From NCBI GenBank assembly GCA_047619685.1, contig JBLHLC010000059.1:1-18413 (forward strand): 18,413 bases of DNA. Reading direction: 5' to 3'. Position numbers and translations under genes: made by a program. This DNA is from JABDJZ01 sp047619685 (GTDB taxonomy: Bacteria; Bacteroidota; Rhodothermia; Rhodothermales; UBA10348). The notes under the pieces were generated by a model. It saw nothing but the letters and a program-made list of their open reading frames with translations, was not told where the DNA came from and made no database searches. Shown here in pieces: positions 1 to 7,525 of this stretch. The stretch's first letter is position 1, and each line of letters begins with the position of its first letter.

Positions 1-2754
1 GAAATGGGCGACCAGAGAAACCGGCTCCAGGGGCCGAACCGTCACCGTCCTTTCGGTGGAGGGTTCGGTGCCGGTCCATTCCACAAATTGGTACCCCGGC
101 CTCGGAACGGCCGTAATCTCAAGTGGGCTGTTCCTGAAGTAGTTGCCGGTCCAGGGGCCGGAAACCAACTCCCTGTTGACACGCACCTTCCCGCCGGCCC
201 CGGCTACGTCTACCGTCACGGGCTGCGTCCCAAATACGCTGAAAAAGGACTGGAGGTGGGCCAGCATGTTGGAAGGTCTTGCCCGACCAAAGAAATGCAT
301 GGCCGTGATCTCGGCCTCCCAATCGCCCAAACCCCAACGCTCTCTGTGCCTCTCAATCTCGGGCCGGATGGCGGCAGCCATCTCTGTCAGCAAATCCGAC
401 ACCCGCCGCGTCTCGAAGTGAACGTTCAGGAAGTCGGCGAACCGGTTCAGGAAGGCAGTGCGAAACTGCCCGTTCTCAAGCAGGCGCCGCAACATGTACG
501 TAGACCACGGCGGGTTCGGCCAGCCCGGACCTTCCGGATCGGTGGCAAACTGCATCGTGTTGTCCCGGTAGGCTTCGGCATTCCAGATCCCCCACCCGAA
601 ATCGGTGTCGAAGAGAATCCAGCGCAGCTTGCCGTCGTCTGTCCGTGGCCGCCAGGCCTTGTTGTTGTTGCCGGGCCAGTCCCGATTATCCACGTAGATC
701 TGGGCGATCTGGTAATCGATGTAGTTGTCCATGTCTACCATGGCGCTCAACTCCGCAAAAGCCTCTGGCGTGTGGATATCAGCCTCTGCAAGTCGTTCCA
801 GGAGTTGATCGTAGGCCTCGGTGGTCCCGTGGAGCGCTATCGGGCCGTTGACGTCCCCAGAAAACTCGAGAAGATCAACCTGATCAGCGGGGACGCCGGA
901 GATGGAGGTGATGTAGTGCTCGTTGATCTTCTCCCGCAGATTCTGGATTCCCCAATAGTCCCCATTCACATAGACCACCGCAGGCCTGAACGCCAACCTG
1001 TCGATTTCTGTATCCTGGGTCAGATTCTGGAGGAAGCCATCACGCAACAGGGACCTTCCCCAGTCATTTCCGGAGTTCCGGAGCACCAGGCTCTCGAAGC
1101 TGCTGTAGGGCCGGTCCGGGAAAAAACGATGACGGAATTCTGACTCGCCGTACTGACCGCGCGCAAAGAGGCTGAATGATTTCTGCGGATGACCCCGCGA
1201 CCAGGCCCCGTAGATCCTCAATCCCGCATCGAAGCCAAGGGGATCTGGCAGAAGGCCATCAAGCCATTCAAGGTGAACGCTGATCTCGCGGTCCTCCCAG
1301 AAATTGGCGCCGAAATGCGGAAACGAGTTCGACGCTCCGGGACCGGGCACATAGATGCCCGTTTGGGGATGAAAGAGGACATCCGGTTCTGTCGTGATCG
1401 ACATGACGGGTAACACAGGGTTGTCCTGGACCACGTACGTTCGGGTGGTCACCGAGCCGGGCAACATACCAGAGTCTGCCGCCCGCGCACGGACAACGAC
1501 CGTTTCGTTCACCTGGATTGGTCCCAGATACCGCGCGGAGCCGGGGCCGGGTTCGGAGCCGTCCAGCGTGTAAACCAGCCGGCCGCCTGATGGACTGGTC
1601 AGCGAAACTGATTGGCCCGAAGAGTACACGCCCGCCGCGGGCGACATTGCGATGTCCGGTGCCACGCCGTTAAACCCGGCCCCATTCACTCCGCCAGGAG
1701 TCGGCGTGGAGAACAACGCGAAGGCACCGCCCGCGTCCAGGCCCATCGAAGACCCGTCGGGTACGGACTCCAGTTGGAGACAGTCCGATTCGGCGCCGTC
1801 GGGAGAGGTCAGGCATACGGCCTCGTCGGAGGAGAGCTTGAAACTCGTGTGGACCGGTCGGGGGAAGTCAGCCACTACCTCGGCGTCCACGGCCGAGTAG
1901 TCCGTCGAAGCGCTCACCGTCCCCACACTCAGGAAGGGAATCAGGGTGAGGTCCGAGGAAGTGCGGGACTTGTTGTGGACCTGAATGGCGATGACGTTTT
2001 CGCCCGGAACCAGAACCGACCGATCCACCGCCACGCCTGAAATCGGGAGGCCCTGGTAGAGCCTGGCCTCAGAGTCACCGGCTGCCAGCTGAAAATAAGC
2101 CGCTGGTACCCCCGGGGCGCCGATGTTCGCCCGCCCGACCTCCACCCCGTTTACATGCGCAATAAAGGAGTCGTCGTAGTCCACGTGAAGCTGCACGCCG
2201 GTGACGGCAGCCGTGTCCTGAAGCGCGAACCGTGTTCTGACGAACAGGGACATTATGGAAGCCGTCTGGGTTGCGTCGTCCCCATCCCCGTACCCAAACC
2301 CGCTGGGCCCCTCCGGCCACCTGGAATCGTTGAAAGTACTGTCCATCCAGTTGGCCGGAATCGCGGACGAACCCACAGCATACTTCCAGGTGTCGCCTCG
2401 GGTGACGACCGATTCCCACGTACCAATCAACCCCGGGTCATCCTTCCCCGAGGCATAAATGACCATGTACTCCCCTGCGCCAATCGTCAGATCGGGGACC
2501 GACCATTTGAACGGGATCGTTGGGTCGTCGGAGAGGCCGAATCCGGCCAGCCCGATCGGCTCGGAGCTGGTATTGAGGAGTTCAATCCAGTCCGAGGTCT
2601 CCCCGTCCCGGTCCAGGAGCGTATTGCCGGCGGACTGCGCCTCGTTTATGCGTACCGATTGAGCCGCGGCCGGCAAAGACACCAGAAGGACCAGAAAAAG
2701 GCTCCCGGCGATAAACTTGCGACTGTCACGACAACTCGGCAAGCGACTCTGCAC
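1..2754 (-). CDS. CotH-family surface protein with lamin-tail domain, partial (3' end beyond window)
   Basis: This frame stays open for 918 codons from a GTG at 2754 to the left edge, where it runs out of sequence. A signal peptide is visible (charged N-terminus, then FIAGSLFLVLLVSLPAAAQS). Domains in order: a lamin-tail (LTD) beginning near residue 34 (INEAQ, DWIELLN); a jelly-roll-like segment near 110-275 (FNDSRW, GFGYGDGDD, VDYDDSFIAHVNG); an LTD-like closing segment ending TPTPGGVN near 350; a chitobiase C-terminal-like beta module near 366-445 (VYTLDGSEP); and a CotH kinase-like domain near 455-840 with DNRDWPGNNNKAW at 689-701 and LFDTDFGWG at 714-722. The visible end resembles an InlB-type beta repeat (PRPGYQFVEWTG). 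CotH proteins have an atypical kinase fold; the role here is unknown but clearly extracytoplasmic. GTG 2754 was chosen because AGGA lies just upstream and it gives a complete signal peptide; TTG at 2742 is an alternative. It starts 13 bp after the MscS stop, so co-transcription is likely. Confidence 0.9.
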   Translation of the reverse strand, partial: MQSRLPSCRDSRKFIAGSLFLVLLVSLPAAAQSVRINEAQSAGNTLLDRDGETSDWIELLNTSSEPIGLAGFGLSDDPTIPFKWSVPDLTIGAGEYMVIYASGKDDPGLIGTWESVVTRGDTWKYAVGSSAIPANWMDSTFNDSRWPEGPSGFGYGDGDDATQTASIMSLFVRTRFALQDTAAVTGVQLHVDYDDSFIAHVNGVEVGRANIGAPGVPAAYFQLAAGDSEARLYQGLPISGVAVDRSVLVPGENVIAIQVHNKSRTSSDLTLIPFLSVGTVSASTDYSAVDAEVVADFPRPVHTSFKLSSDEAVCLTSPDGAESDCLQLESVPDGSSMGLDAGGAFALFSTPTPGGVNGAGFNGVAPDIAMSPAAGVYSSGQSVSLTSPSGGRLVYTLDGSEPGPGSARYLGPIQVNETVVVRARAADSGMLPGSVTTRTYVVQDNPVLPVMSITTEPDVLFHPQTGIYVPGPGASNSFPHFGANFWEDREISVHLEWLDGLLPDPLGFDAGLRIYGAWSRGHPQKSFSLFARGQYGESEFRHRFFPDRPYSSFESLVLRNSGNDWGRSLLRDGFLQNLTQDTEIDRLAFRPAVVYVNGDYWGIQNLREKINEHYITSISGVPADQVDLLEFSGDVNGPIALHGTTEAYDQLLERLAEADIHTPEAFAELSAMVDMDNYIDYQIAQIYVDNRDWPGNNNKAWRPRTDDGKLRWILFDTDFGWGIWNAEAYRDNTMQFATDPEGPGWPNPPWSTYMLRRLLENGQFRTAFLNRFADFLNVHFETRRVSDLLTEMAAAIRPEIERHRERWGLGDWEAEITAMHFFGRARPSNMLAHLQSFFSVFGTQPVTVDVAGAGGKVRVNRELVSGPWTGNYFRNSPLEITAVPRPGYQFVEWTGTEPSTERTVTVRPLEPVSLVAHF

Positions 2755-2767
2755 GTTCCTGTCTCGA

Positions 2768-3586
2768 TTAGGCTTCGACCTTGTCCAAGTGGACATCCAT
2801 CTGCGGAAACGGAATGCCAATATTTGCATCGTCCAGGGCCTTCTTCACGGCCTTCGTGACGCGTTCCTTTACGTCCCAAAAATCCGGCGTGTTTACCCAA
2901 ACGCGGACTGACCAGTCTATGGACGACGACCCAAGACCAGTCAGATACACCACGGGGGCGGGCTCGGGCAGAACGCCCTCCATGTTCGAGATGGCCTTCA
3001 ACATCACCTCCTGAGCCGCGGGGATATCGGCTGAATATTCCGTCCCGACTTCCACCGCAACACGACGGGTGTCGTGGAAGTTGACATTCGTGATGGTGTT
3101 GCCAAACACGCTGTTGTTAGGCACGATGATTCGCTGATTGTCCACCGTATCGATCTCCGTGTTGAAAAGGGAGATTCCGGCCACGCTACCTGTGACTCCG
3201 CCCACGGAAACCCAGTCTCCGACGTCGAACGGCCGAAAGACGATCAGCATCATCCCCGCACTGAAATTCGAAAGCGTCCCCTGCATCGCCAAACCCACGG
3301 CCAGACCGGCCGCGCCAATGAGCGCTGCGAAACTCGTGGTCTCGATGCCGAAGATTCGGAGGCAGGCCAGGATGCCCATCGTGAGAACACCGTAACGACT
3401 CAGGCTGCCAAAAAACCGGGCGAGTGTAGGGTCCAGTTTCTCCGCGACCACCTTCTCTACCTGGCGGCCAATCTTCTTCGAGACCCAGACGGTCGTGATG
3501 AAGAGAAAAACGACGCCAACAACCTTGGGCGCAAAGGCGCCAAGTGTGGCCAGAAGTGTGTCGAGAAATGCGCTTGCGTCCTGCAT
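2768..3586 (-). CDS. mscS: Small-conductance mechanosensitive channel, MscS family
   Basis: The 272-aa product is close to the length of the E. coli MscS protein (286 aa) and collinear with it. It forms an inner-membrane channel that opens under membrane tension to release solutes during hypo-osmotic shock. Three membrane segments are visible, near residues 18-37, 64-83 and 84-118. The third carries the Gly/Ala-rich pore helix (GAAGLAVGLAMQG, 91-103). It is followed by the conserved RPFDVGDWV hinge region (118-126), a beta domain with QRIIVPNNSV (151-160), and a C-terminal alpha/beta domain ending in the family-typical FPQMDVHL. The ATG at 3586 gives a normal N-terminus. No good Shine-Dalgarno precedes it. 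The gene lies 129 bp after the amidohydrolase gene and 13 bp before the CotH gene on the same strand. Its link to these two exported proteins is unclear; it may simply share their transcript. Confidence 0.95.
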   Translation of the reverse strand: MQDASAFLDTLLATLGAFAPKVVGVVFLFITTVWVSKKIGRQVEKVVAEKLDPTLARFFGSLSRYGVLTMGILACLRIFGIETTSFAALIGAAGLAVGLAMQGTLSNFSAGMMLIVFRPFDVGDWVSVGGVTGSVAGISLFNTEIDTVDNQRIIVPNNSVFGNTITNVNFHDTRRVAVEVGTEYSADIPAAQEVMLKAISNMEGVLPEPAPVVYLTGLGSSSIDWSVRVWVNTPDFWDVKERVTKAVKKALDDANIGIPFPQMDVHLDKVEA

Positions 3587-3650
3587 AGGGGTAGGGGTGC
3601 CTCTCGGGCGTCAGCCGTCTGGTAGTAACTCTTGCCGGTATAGATAGCAG

Positions 3651-3668
3651 GGCAACACTTCGGTTGCC
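3651..3668. other. Short perfect stem-loop between amidohydrolase and mscS
   Basis: GGCAAC and GTTGCC form a perfect 6-bp inverted repeat around a 6-base loop in the 129-bp spacer. Neither strand has a T-run after it, so it is not a convincing intrinsic terminator. It could be an RNA stability or attenuation element in the amidohydrolase-mscS transcript, or chance. Nothing else is recognisable in the spacer. Confidence 0.25.
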
Positions 3669-3715
3669 ATTGAGAAACGGGGATTTCTGGCTAATCCGAA
3701 TGCTTGCCCCGCCCG

Positions 3716-6700
3716 CTAGCGCCCCACCCCGGGGAGGCCCTTGGGTTCGTCGTCCCACCACCAGAGTGGCGCCAGGGCCTTCTGCCGGGGGTAGACTTCA
3801 TCCAGGGTGTTGCCGTCGTGCAAACGCCCATTGATCATGACGCCATTGATAGCGACGGTATTGCGCAGGTCGTCCAGCGGGTTGGCGTCCAGGATCACGA
3901 GGTCCGCCAGCTTGCCTACTTCGACGGAGCCCACGTCACCCGCCAGCCCAATGGCGTGGGCGCCAAAAATGGTGGCCACCCGAAGCGCGTCGTGATTGGA
4001 CATGCCACCGGACGCTATGGACCAGAGCTCCCAGTGATACCCGAGTCCCTGCAGCTGTCCGTGGCTTCCCACGCCCACGTATCCGCCCGCCTCGACGAGG
4101 TCCTTCAGGAACATGGCGTGCCGCTGAAACACGTGCTGGTCCTCCCTGAACCACTGAGGCCGCCTCAATGTCCGCGAGTCCACCTCGTCGTGAGGCGTGA
4201 ACCTTCGCAGTTTGGCGTCATCGTGCGGATTCTCTCGGCTGTAGTAGTAGTTCTCTGCCCACGGGCCGCCGTATGAGACCAACAAGGTTGGCGTATAGAC
4301 GCGGCCGGTCTCCACAAACAGGTCCTTGTAATCCTCGTAGATGGGGAAAATGGGAAGCGAGTGCTCCAGGCCCGGATACCCGTCGATGGTTTCGGTCAGG
4401 TTCTGCTTCAGGTTGAGGGACCCCTCCGTGGTCGGCATCAGCTTCAGCTCCCGGGCGGCCTTGATGATGTACTGGCGACCCTTGCGAGCTGCGGCGACGT
4501 ACATCTTGATGGTCTTGGTGTCGTAGTAGTCGGAGTAGCGCGAGAGCACGTCTTTGGCCGCCTCCTCGCTTTCGATGCCGTCCTGCCAGAAGACGCCGGG
4601 GCCGGTTGAATAGACGCGCGGACCAAGAACCTGCCCGGCGCGAACCATGTCCGCGTAGGACAGAACCTCCGTGTTTCCCGTCTGTGGGTCTCGGGTGGTG
4701 GTGACTCCGTAGGCCAAATTGGCCATGAACGGCCAGATGTCCGTGCGATGGATGCCGAATCTGGCGCGAAGGTGGGCGTGTGCATCCACGAAGCCCGGGA
4801 CGATCGTCTTGCCCGAGACGTCCCGGATTTCGGCGCCCCGCGGCACCTCTACGGACCCCGTCTGGCCGACCGCGGTGATGCGGTTGTTCACCACCACAAC
4901 GTCTGCGTTGGTAAGGACTTCATCGCCCTTCATGGTCACCACGGTGGCGCCGCGCAGGACGAGCGTACCCTGGGGCGTGTCCCGCTCGGCGGCGATGACT
5001 ACCCGGACCTCGGTTGCTTTGTAGCCTTCGTCTTTGTCCTCTTTGTCGTCGTCGTCCTTGGACTCCGCATCGTCGTCATCTTTGGCGTCGTCGGCGTCTT
5101 CTTCTTCGGCGTCCTTGATCTTCTTGGCGGCCGCGACCGAATCCGCGAACGCATCCGCGTCGTCCAGACTGTACACAAAATGGGCGTTCCCGAGGGCATA
5201 GTGGACCGTTCGCCCGTCCGCCCCCCAGGTTGGAAACTCACCGCCTATATCGGTCAGCCTTCTGGCGGGGAACGATGCACTTGACGGATCCCCCACGTTC
5301 ACGGTGACAGCCCGGCCCACCTGAGGAACGGTGACGGTGTAAATGTGCCGCTGGATCTCGGCCATCACCTGATCACCCTTGGGTGCCATTTTCAATACAG
5401 ACGGAGACAACCCGCTCGTGGAGCCCGCTGGTTTGGGCCCGCGCACCTTGATGTGCTCTTTTTCGTCCGTTCCATCCCAGCGGATCGAAACCAGGGCGTC
5501 TCCGCGCTGCAGGTAGATCCGATCCGAGCCCTCCACAAAGTGGGGACCGCTCCGTCGGCTGGTTGGCGCGATGACCGTCGCCGGCTGCTGGGCCTGGTCC
5601 GCGGGCACCCAGACAATCTCCTGGCCCGGCATTCCCGCCGCTCCGATACTCTCGTAGTTCTCCACGAAACCACGGAGGGCCGCGATGCGACTGTTGGCGG
5701 ACCACGCCGGACTGAAGTACAGCCCGCCATCGCGGGTAAGCTGCCGAGCCTGACCGCGTCCATCCGCCCGCGTTGCAAAGAGATGCCCTGTCTCACCGTT
5801 CCAGGTGGCATAGGCAATCTGGGATCCGTCTGGGGACCATACCGGGAAATGCTCTGCACGGTCGTCCCCGGTGAGCCGCGCGGGGTTGGAACCATCGATT
5901 CCGGCGGTCCAGAGCCGGTCCATGGCCGTGAAGGCCAGCCGCGAACCGTCGGGCGACGGCACACCATCCCGAATCTGTCGGACGGTAAAGGTGGGCGTGT
6001 CCTCGATCGGGTAATCGAAGAAGACCTTCGGCCCCAGTTCCAGGTCGAACGAGACATGAAACGGGATCTCGGTCGCTGCTCCTCCAGCAACCGGAATGCT
6101 CCAGATTTTTCCGCCGTAGGAAGCAATCAGATGCTCTGAATCGGGCGTAAACGACATCCCGGGAAGCACATCCAGTGTAGCGCGAGACTCCTGATCGTCG
6201 TGCTGTACGGGATAGGCCAGCCATCTGTCATCGCCGGAAGCCAGGTCACGGATCATCAAACCCGTATCCGCATCGTGCCGGGTACCAAATACCAGCCACT
6301 TGCCGTCCTGGGAAAGCGTGGGCCGAATGGCTGAGCCGTACCGGGTGGTTTTGGCGAAACGCTCTCCGCTTTCCCGGTCGAAGGCTTCAATCTGGTACTG
6401 CGGGAATTGGGCGTTGTATTGGAAGTCACCCGTTCGGCGGGCGTACCAAACCCAGCGCCCGTCCGGCGAGGCGGCCGCGCCGATCATCTTGAAATTGTCG
6501 GGTTCGGTGACCAATTGCGCGCCCGCCCCGCCTTCCTTGTGAAAAAGCTTCACCTTGGGCTGAGCCCCCCCGCGGAAGCTTCCCATGGACGCCAGGATGT
6601 AGGTCCCGTCCGGCATCCAGTCCGGCGATTCGGCGCGATTGGACGCCCCCTTGGAAATCTGGCTGAACGTGGAGTCTGCGAGCGTCATGACCCAGATGTT

Positions 6701-7042
6701 CTGTCCTCCGTCGCGATCACTTGTAAAAACCAACTGTTTCCCGTCCGGGGAGAAACGCGGCTGCGCGTCGAACGCCATGCCGGATGTGATTTGCCTGGCA
6801 TCCCCCCCTCCGATGGGCATCGTGAACAGGTCGCCCAGGTAGTCAAAGGCCAGGGTCGAGCCGTCGGGGCTGACATCCAGGGAAATCCAACTCCCCGATG
6901 TTCGATCTATGCGGACGGACCGGTCAGACTCCAGCGGCAAACCCTTGTCTTTCTGCGCCGCAGCAGGCTGAACGAAGTTGGGAAGGACCGCGAGTGAGAG
7001 AGCGGCCAGAGATAGAACGAGGTAGCGAATAGCGCGACGCAT
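3716..7042 (-). CDS. Exported TolB-like beta-propeller/amidohydrolase fusion protein
   Basis: This 1108-aa protein starts with a signal peptide (RRAIRYLVLSLAALSLAVL, ending near PAAAQ). Residues about 40-620 contain PD40/TolB-type propeller repeats with recurring SPDG motifs (for example RFSPDGKQLVF and VWSPDGSQIAY). A highly acidic Asp/Glu/Lys linker spans about 636-672. The remainder is an amidohydrolase: beta-strand leader (VLRGATVVTMKGDEV), the metal motif DAHAH (H755, H757), IKMY with K846 as a possible carboxylated lysine, EHSLP (H894), and the closing region GKLADLVILDANPL. At the strand where most relatives have GTD, this protein has GSH (H994). The substrate is unknown; peptidase-like or cyclic-amide hydrolysis is typical of the wider superfamily. 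The architecture recurs in Bacteroidota and Gemmatimonadota, as far as I recall. It is expressed from its own upstream region, possibly with mscS and the CotH gene behind it. The family call is firm; specificity is unknown. Confidence 0.9.
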   Translation of the reverse strand: MRRAIRYLVLSLAALSLAVLPNFVQPAAAQKDKGLPLESDRSVRIDRTSGSWISLDVSPDGSTLAFDYLGDLFTMPIGGGDARQITSGMAFDAQPRFSPDGKQLVFTSDRDGGQNIWVMTLADSTFSQISKGASNRAESPDWMPDGTYILASMGSFRGGAQPKVKLFHKEGGAGAQLVTEPDNFKMIGAAASPDGRWVWYARRTGDFQYNAQFPQYQIEAFDRESGERFAKTTRYGSAIRPTLSQDGKWLVFGTRHDADTGLMIRDLASGDDRWLAYPVQHDDQESRATLDVLPGMSFTPDSEHLIASYGGKIWSIPVAGGAATEIPFHVSFDLELGPKVFFDYPIEDTPTFTVRQIRDGVPSPDGSRLAFTAMDRLWTAGIDGSNPARLTGDDRAEHFPVWSPDGSQIAYATWNGETGHLFATRADGRGQARQLTRDGGLYFSPAWSANSRIAALRGFVENYESIGAAGMPGQEIVWVPADQAQQPATVIAPTSRRSGPHFVEGSDRIYLQRGDALVSIRWDGTDEKEHIKVRGPKPAGSTSGLSPSVLKMAPKGDQVMAEIQRHIYTVTVPQVGRAVTVNVGDPSSASFPARRLTDIGGEFPTWGADGRTVHYALGNAHFVYSLDDADAFADSVAAAKKIKDAEEEDADDAKDDDDAESKDDDDKEDKDEGYKATEVRVVIAAERDTPQGTLVLRGATVVTMKGDEVLTNADVVVVNNRITAVGQTGSVEVPRGAEIRDVSGKTIVPGFVDAHAHLRARFGIHRTDIWPFMANLAYGVTTTRDPQTGNTEVLSYADMVRAGQVLGPRVYSTGPGVFWQDGIESEEAAKDVLSRYSDYYDTKTIKMYVAAARKGRQYIIKAARELKLMPTTEGSLNLKQNLTETIDGYPGLEHSLPIFPIYEDYKDLFVETGRVYTPTLLVSYGGPWAENYYYSRENPHDDAKLRRFTPHDEVDSRTLRRPQWFREDQHVFQRHAMFLKDLVEAGGYVGVGSHGQLQGLGYHWELWSIASGGMSNHDALRVATIFGAHAIGLAGDVGSVEVGKLADLVILDANPLDDLRNTVAINGVMINGRLHDGNTLDEVYPRQKALAPLWWWDDEPKGLPGVGR

Positions 7043-7141
7043 GGTCTGTAGCTTGTGTGAGCGATGCCTGTTGGCAGAATACGCCCGCCGTCTTCACCCC
7101 TGCTTGGTACGGGGAGGGGATTCTTGGGACGCAGGCGCAGT

Positions 7142-7170
7142 TAAAACTATACACACGGAGCCTTTTGCAA
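7142..7170 (-). promoter_or_regulatory. Candidate Bacteroidota-type promoter for the amidohydrolase operon
   Basis: Read on the minus strand, TTG (7170-7168) is followed after 18 bases by TAGTTTTA (7149-7142). This fits the Bacteroidota pattern of a -33 TTG and a -7 TAnnTTTG except for the last base. An overlapping sigma70-like reading is TTGCCT, 18 bases, TATAGT. It would give a leader of roughly 90-95 nt before the ATG at 7042. The surrounding spacer (7043-7525) otherwise holds only the small ORF and the inverted repeat listed below. I see nothing recognisable in 7171-7300. Confidence 0.4.
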
Positions 7171-7300
7171 GGCAACGCCTTTATGGCGGGCCATACCATC
7201 TGGCACTCTGCTGGGCCGTCTCCCGCCTGACAACCGACGGCTTGGCGGAGTAGTTGATGGTCAATGGGGTTCTGGTCCAGAGTTTGCTTGTAAAGGAATT

Positions 7301-7462
7301 GTGAAACGAGACATCACATACAAGGAAGATCCAGCCGTCTCTCGGAGACGTGCATTGGGGCGGGCAATCTTTGAATTGCGCCGTGAGGAGCGGGATCAGG
7401 AGGATCGCAAGGTTCGCCGGGCCGCTTCACCCAAGCGCGAAAAGACCGCCGACCGCAGGTAG
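7301..7462 (+). CDS. Possible small basic protein, 53 aa, unrecognised
   Basis: A GTG at 7301, preceded at 4 bases by AAGGA (a better ribosome-binding site than most genes here have), opens 53 codons to a TAG at 7460-7462. The product is highly charged. It begins VKRDITYKEDPAVSRRR, has a probable amphipathic Arg/Glu-rich helix (residues about 18-40, including AIFELRREERDQEDR) and a Lys/Arg-rich tail. It has no signal peptide or membrane segment. It ends 63 bp before the apbE-like gene on the same strand, so it could be a leader cistron of that operon. I do not recognise a family. The third-position base pattern is only weakly coding-like, and a chance ORF cannot be excluded. Confidence 0.35.
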   Translation: MKRDITYKEDPAVSRRRALGRAIFELRREERDQEDRKVRRAASPKREKTADRR

Positions 7463-7497
7463 AACCTTTCCGTCCAGCACATTGGCGCTTGCCTTTG

Positions 7498-7525
7498 AGT
7501 TGCGGGGTTCGTCCCTTCCGCAACT
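7498..7525 (+). promoter_or_regulatory. Perfect 8-bp inverted repeat abutting the apbE-like start codon
   Basis: AGTTGCGG (7498-7505) and CCGCAACT (7518-7525) are exact reverse complements separated by 12 bases. The ATG follows immediately at 7526. In RNA, two further G-U pairs could extend the stem to 10. The hairpin would sit where the ribosome must bind, and no Shine-Dalgarno is visible, so it could act in translational control. As DNA it could be an operator for a dimeric regulator. Function is inferred from position only. Confidence 0.45.

Noticed and set aside
4..1143. 379-aa open frame on the plus strand
   Set aside because: It is antisense to the CotH frame, which has clear domains; its own product has no recognisable motif and reads as a GC-rich shadow.
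3651..3668. Intrinsic terminator after the amidohydrolase gene
   Set aside because: The 6-bp stem is perfect, but there is no poly-T on either side; kept only as a stem-loop.
4748..5284. Plus-strand frame with a run of Val/Phe/Leu resembling membrane segments
   Set aside because: It is the antisense reading of the acidic Asp/Glu linker of the amidohydrolase protein (GAC/GAT codons read as GTC/ATC), not a membrane protein.
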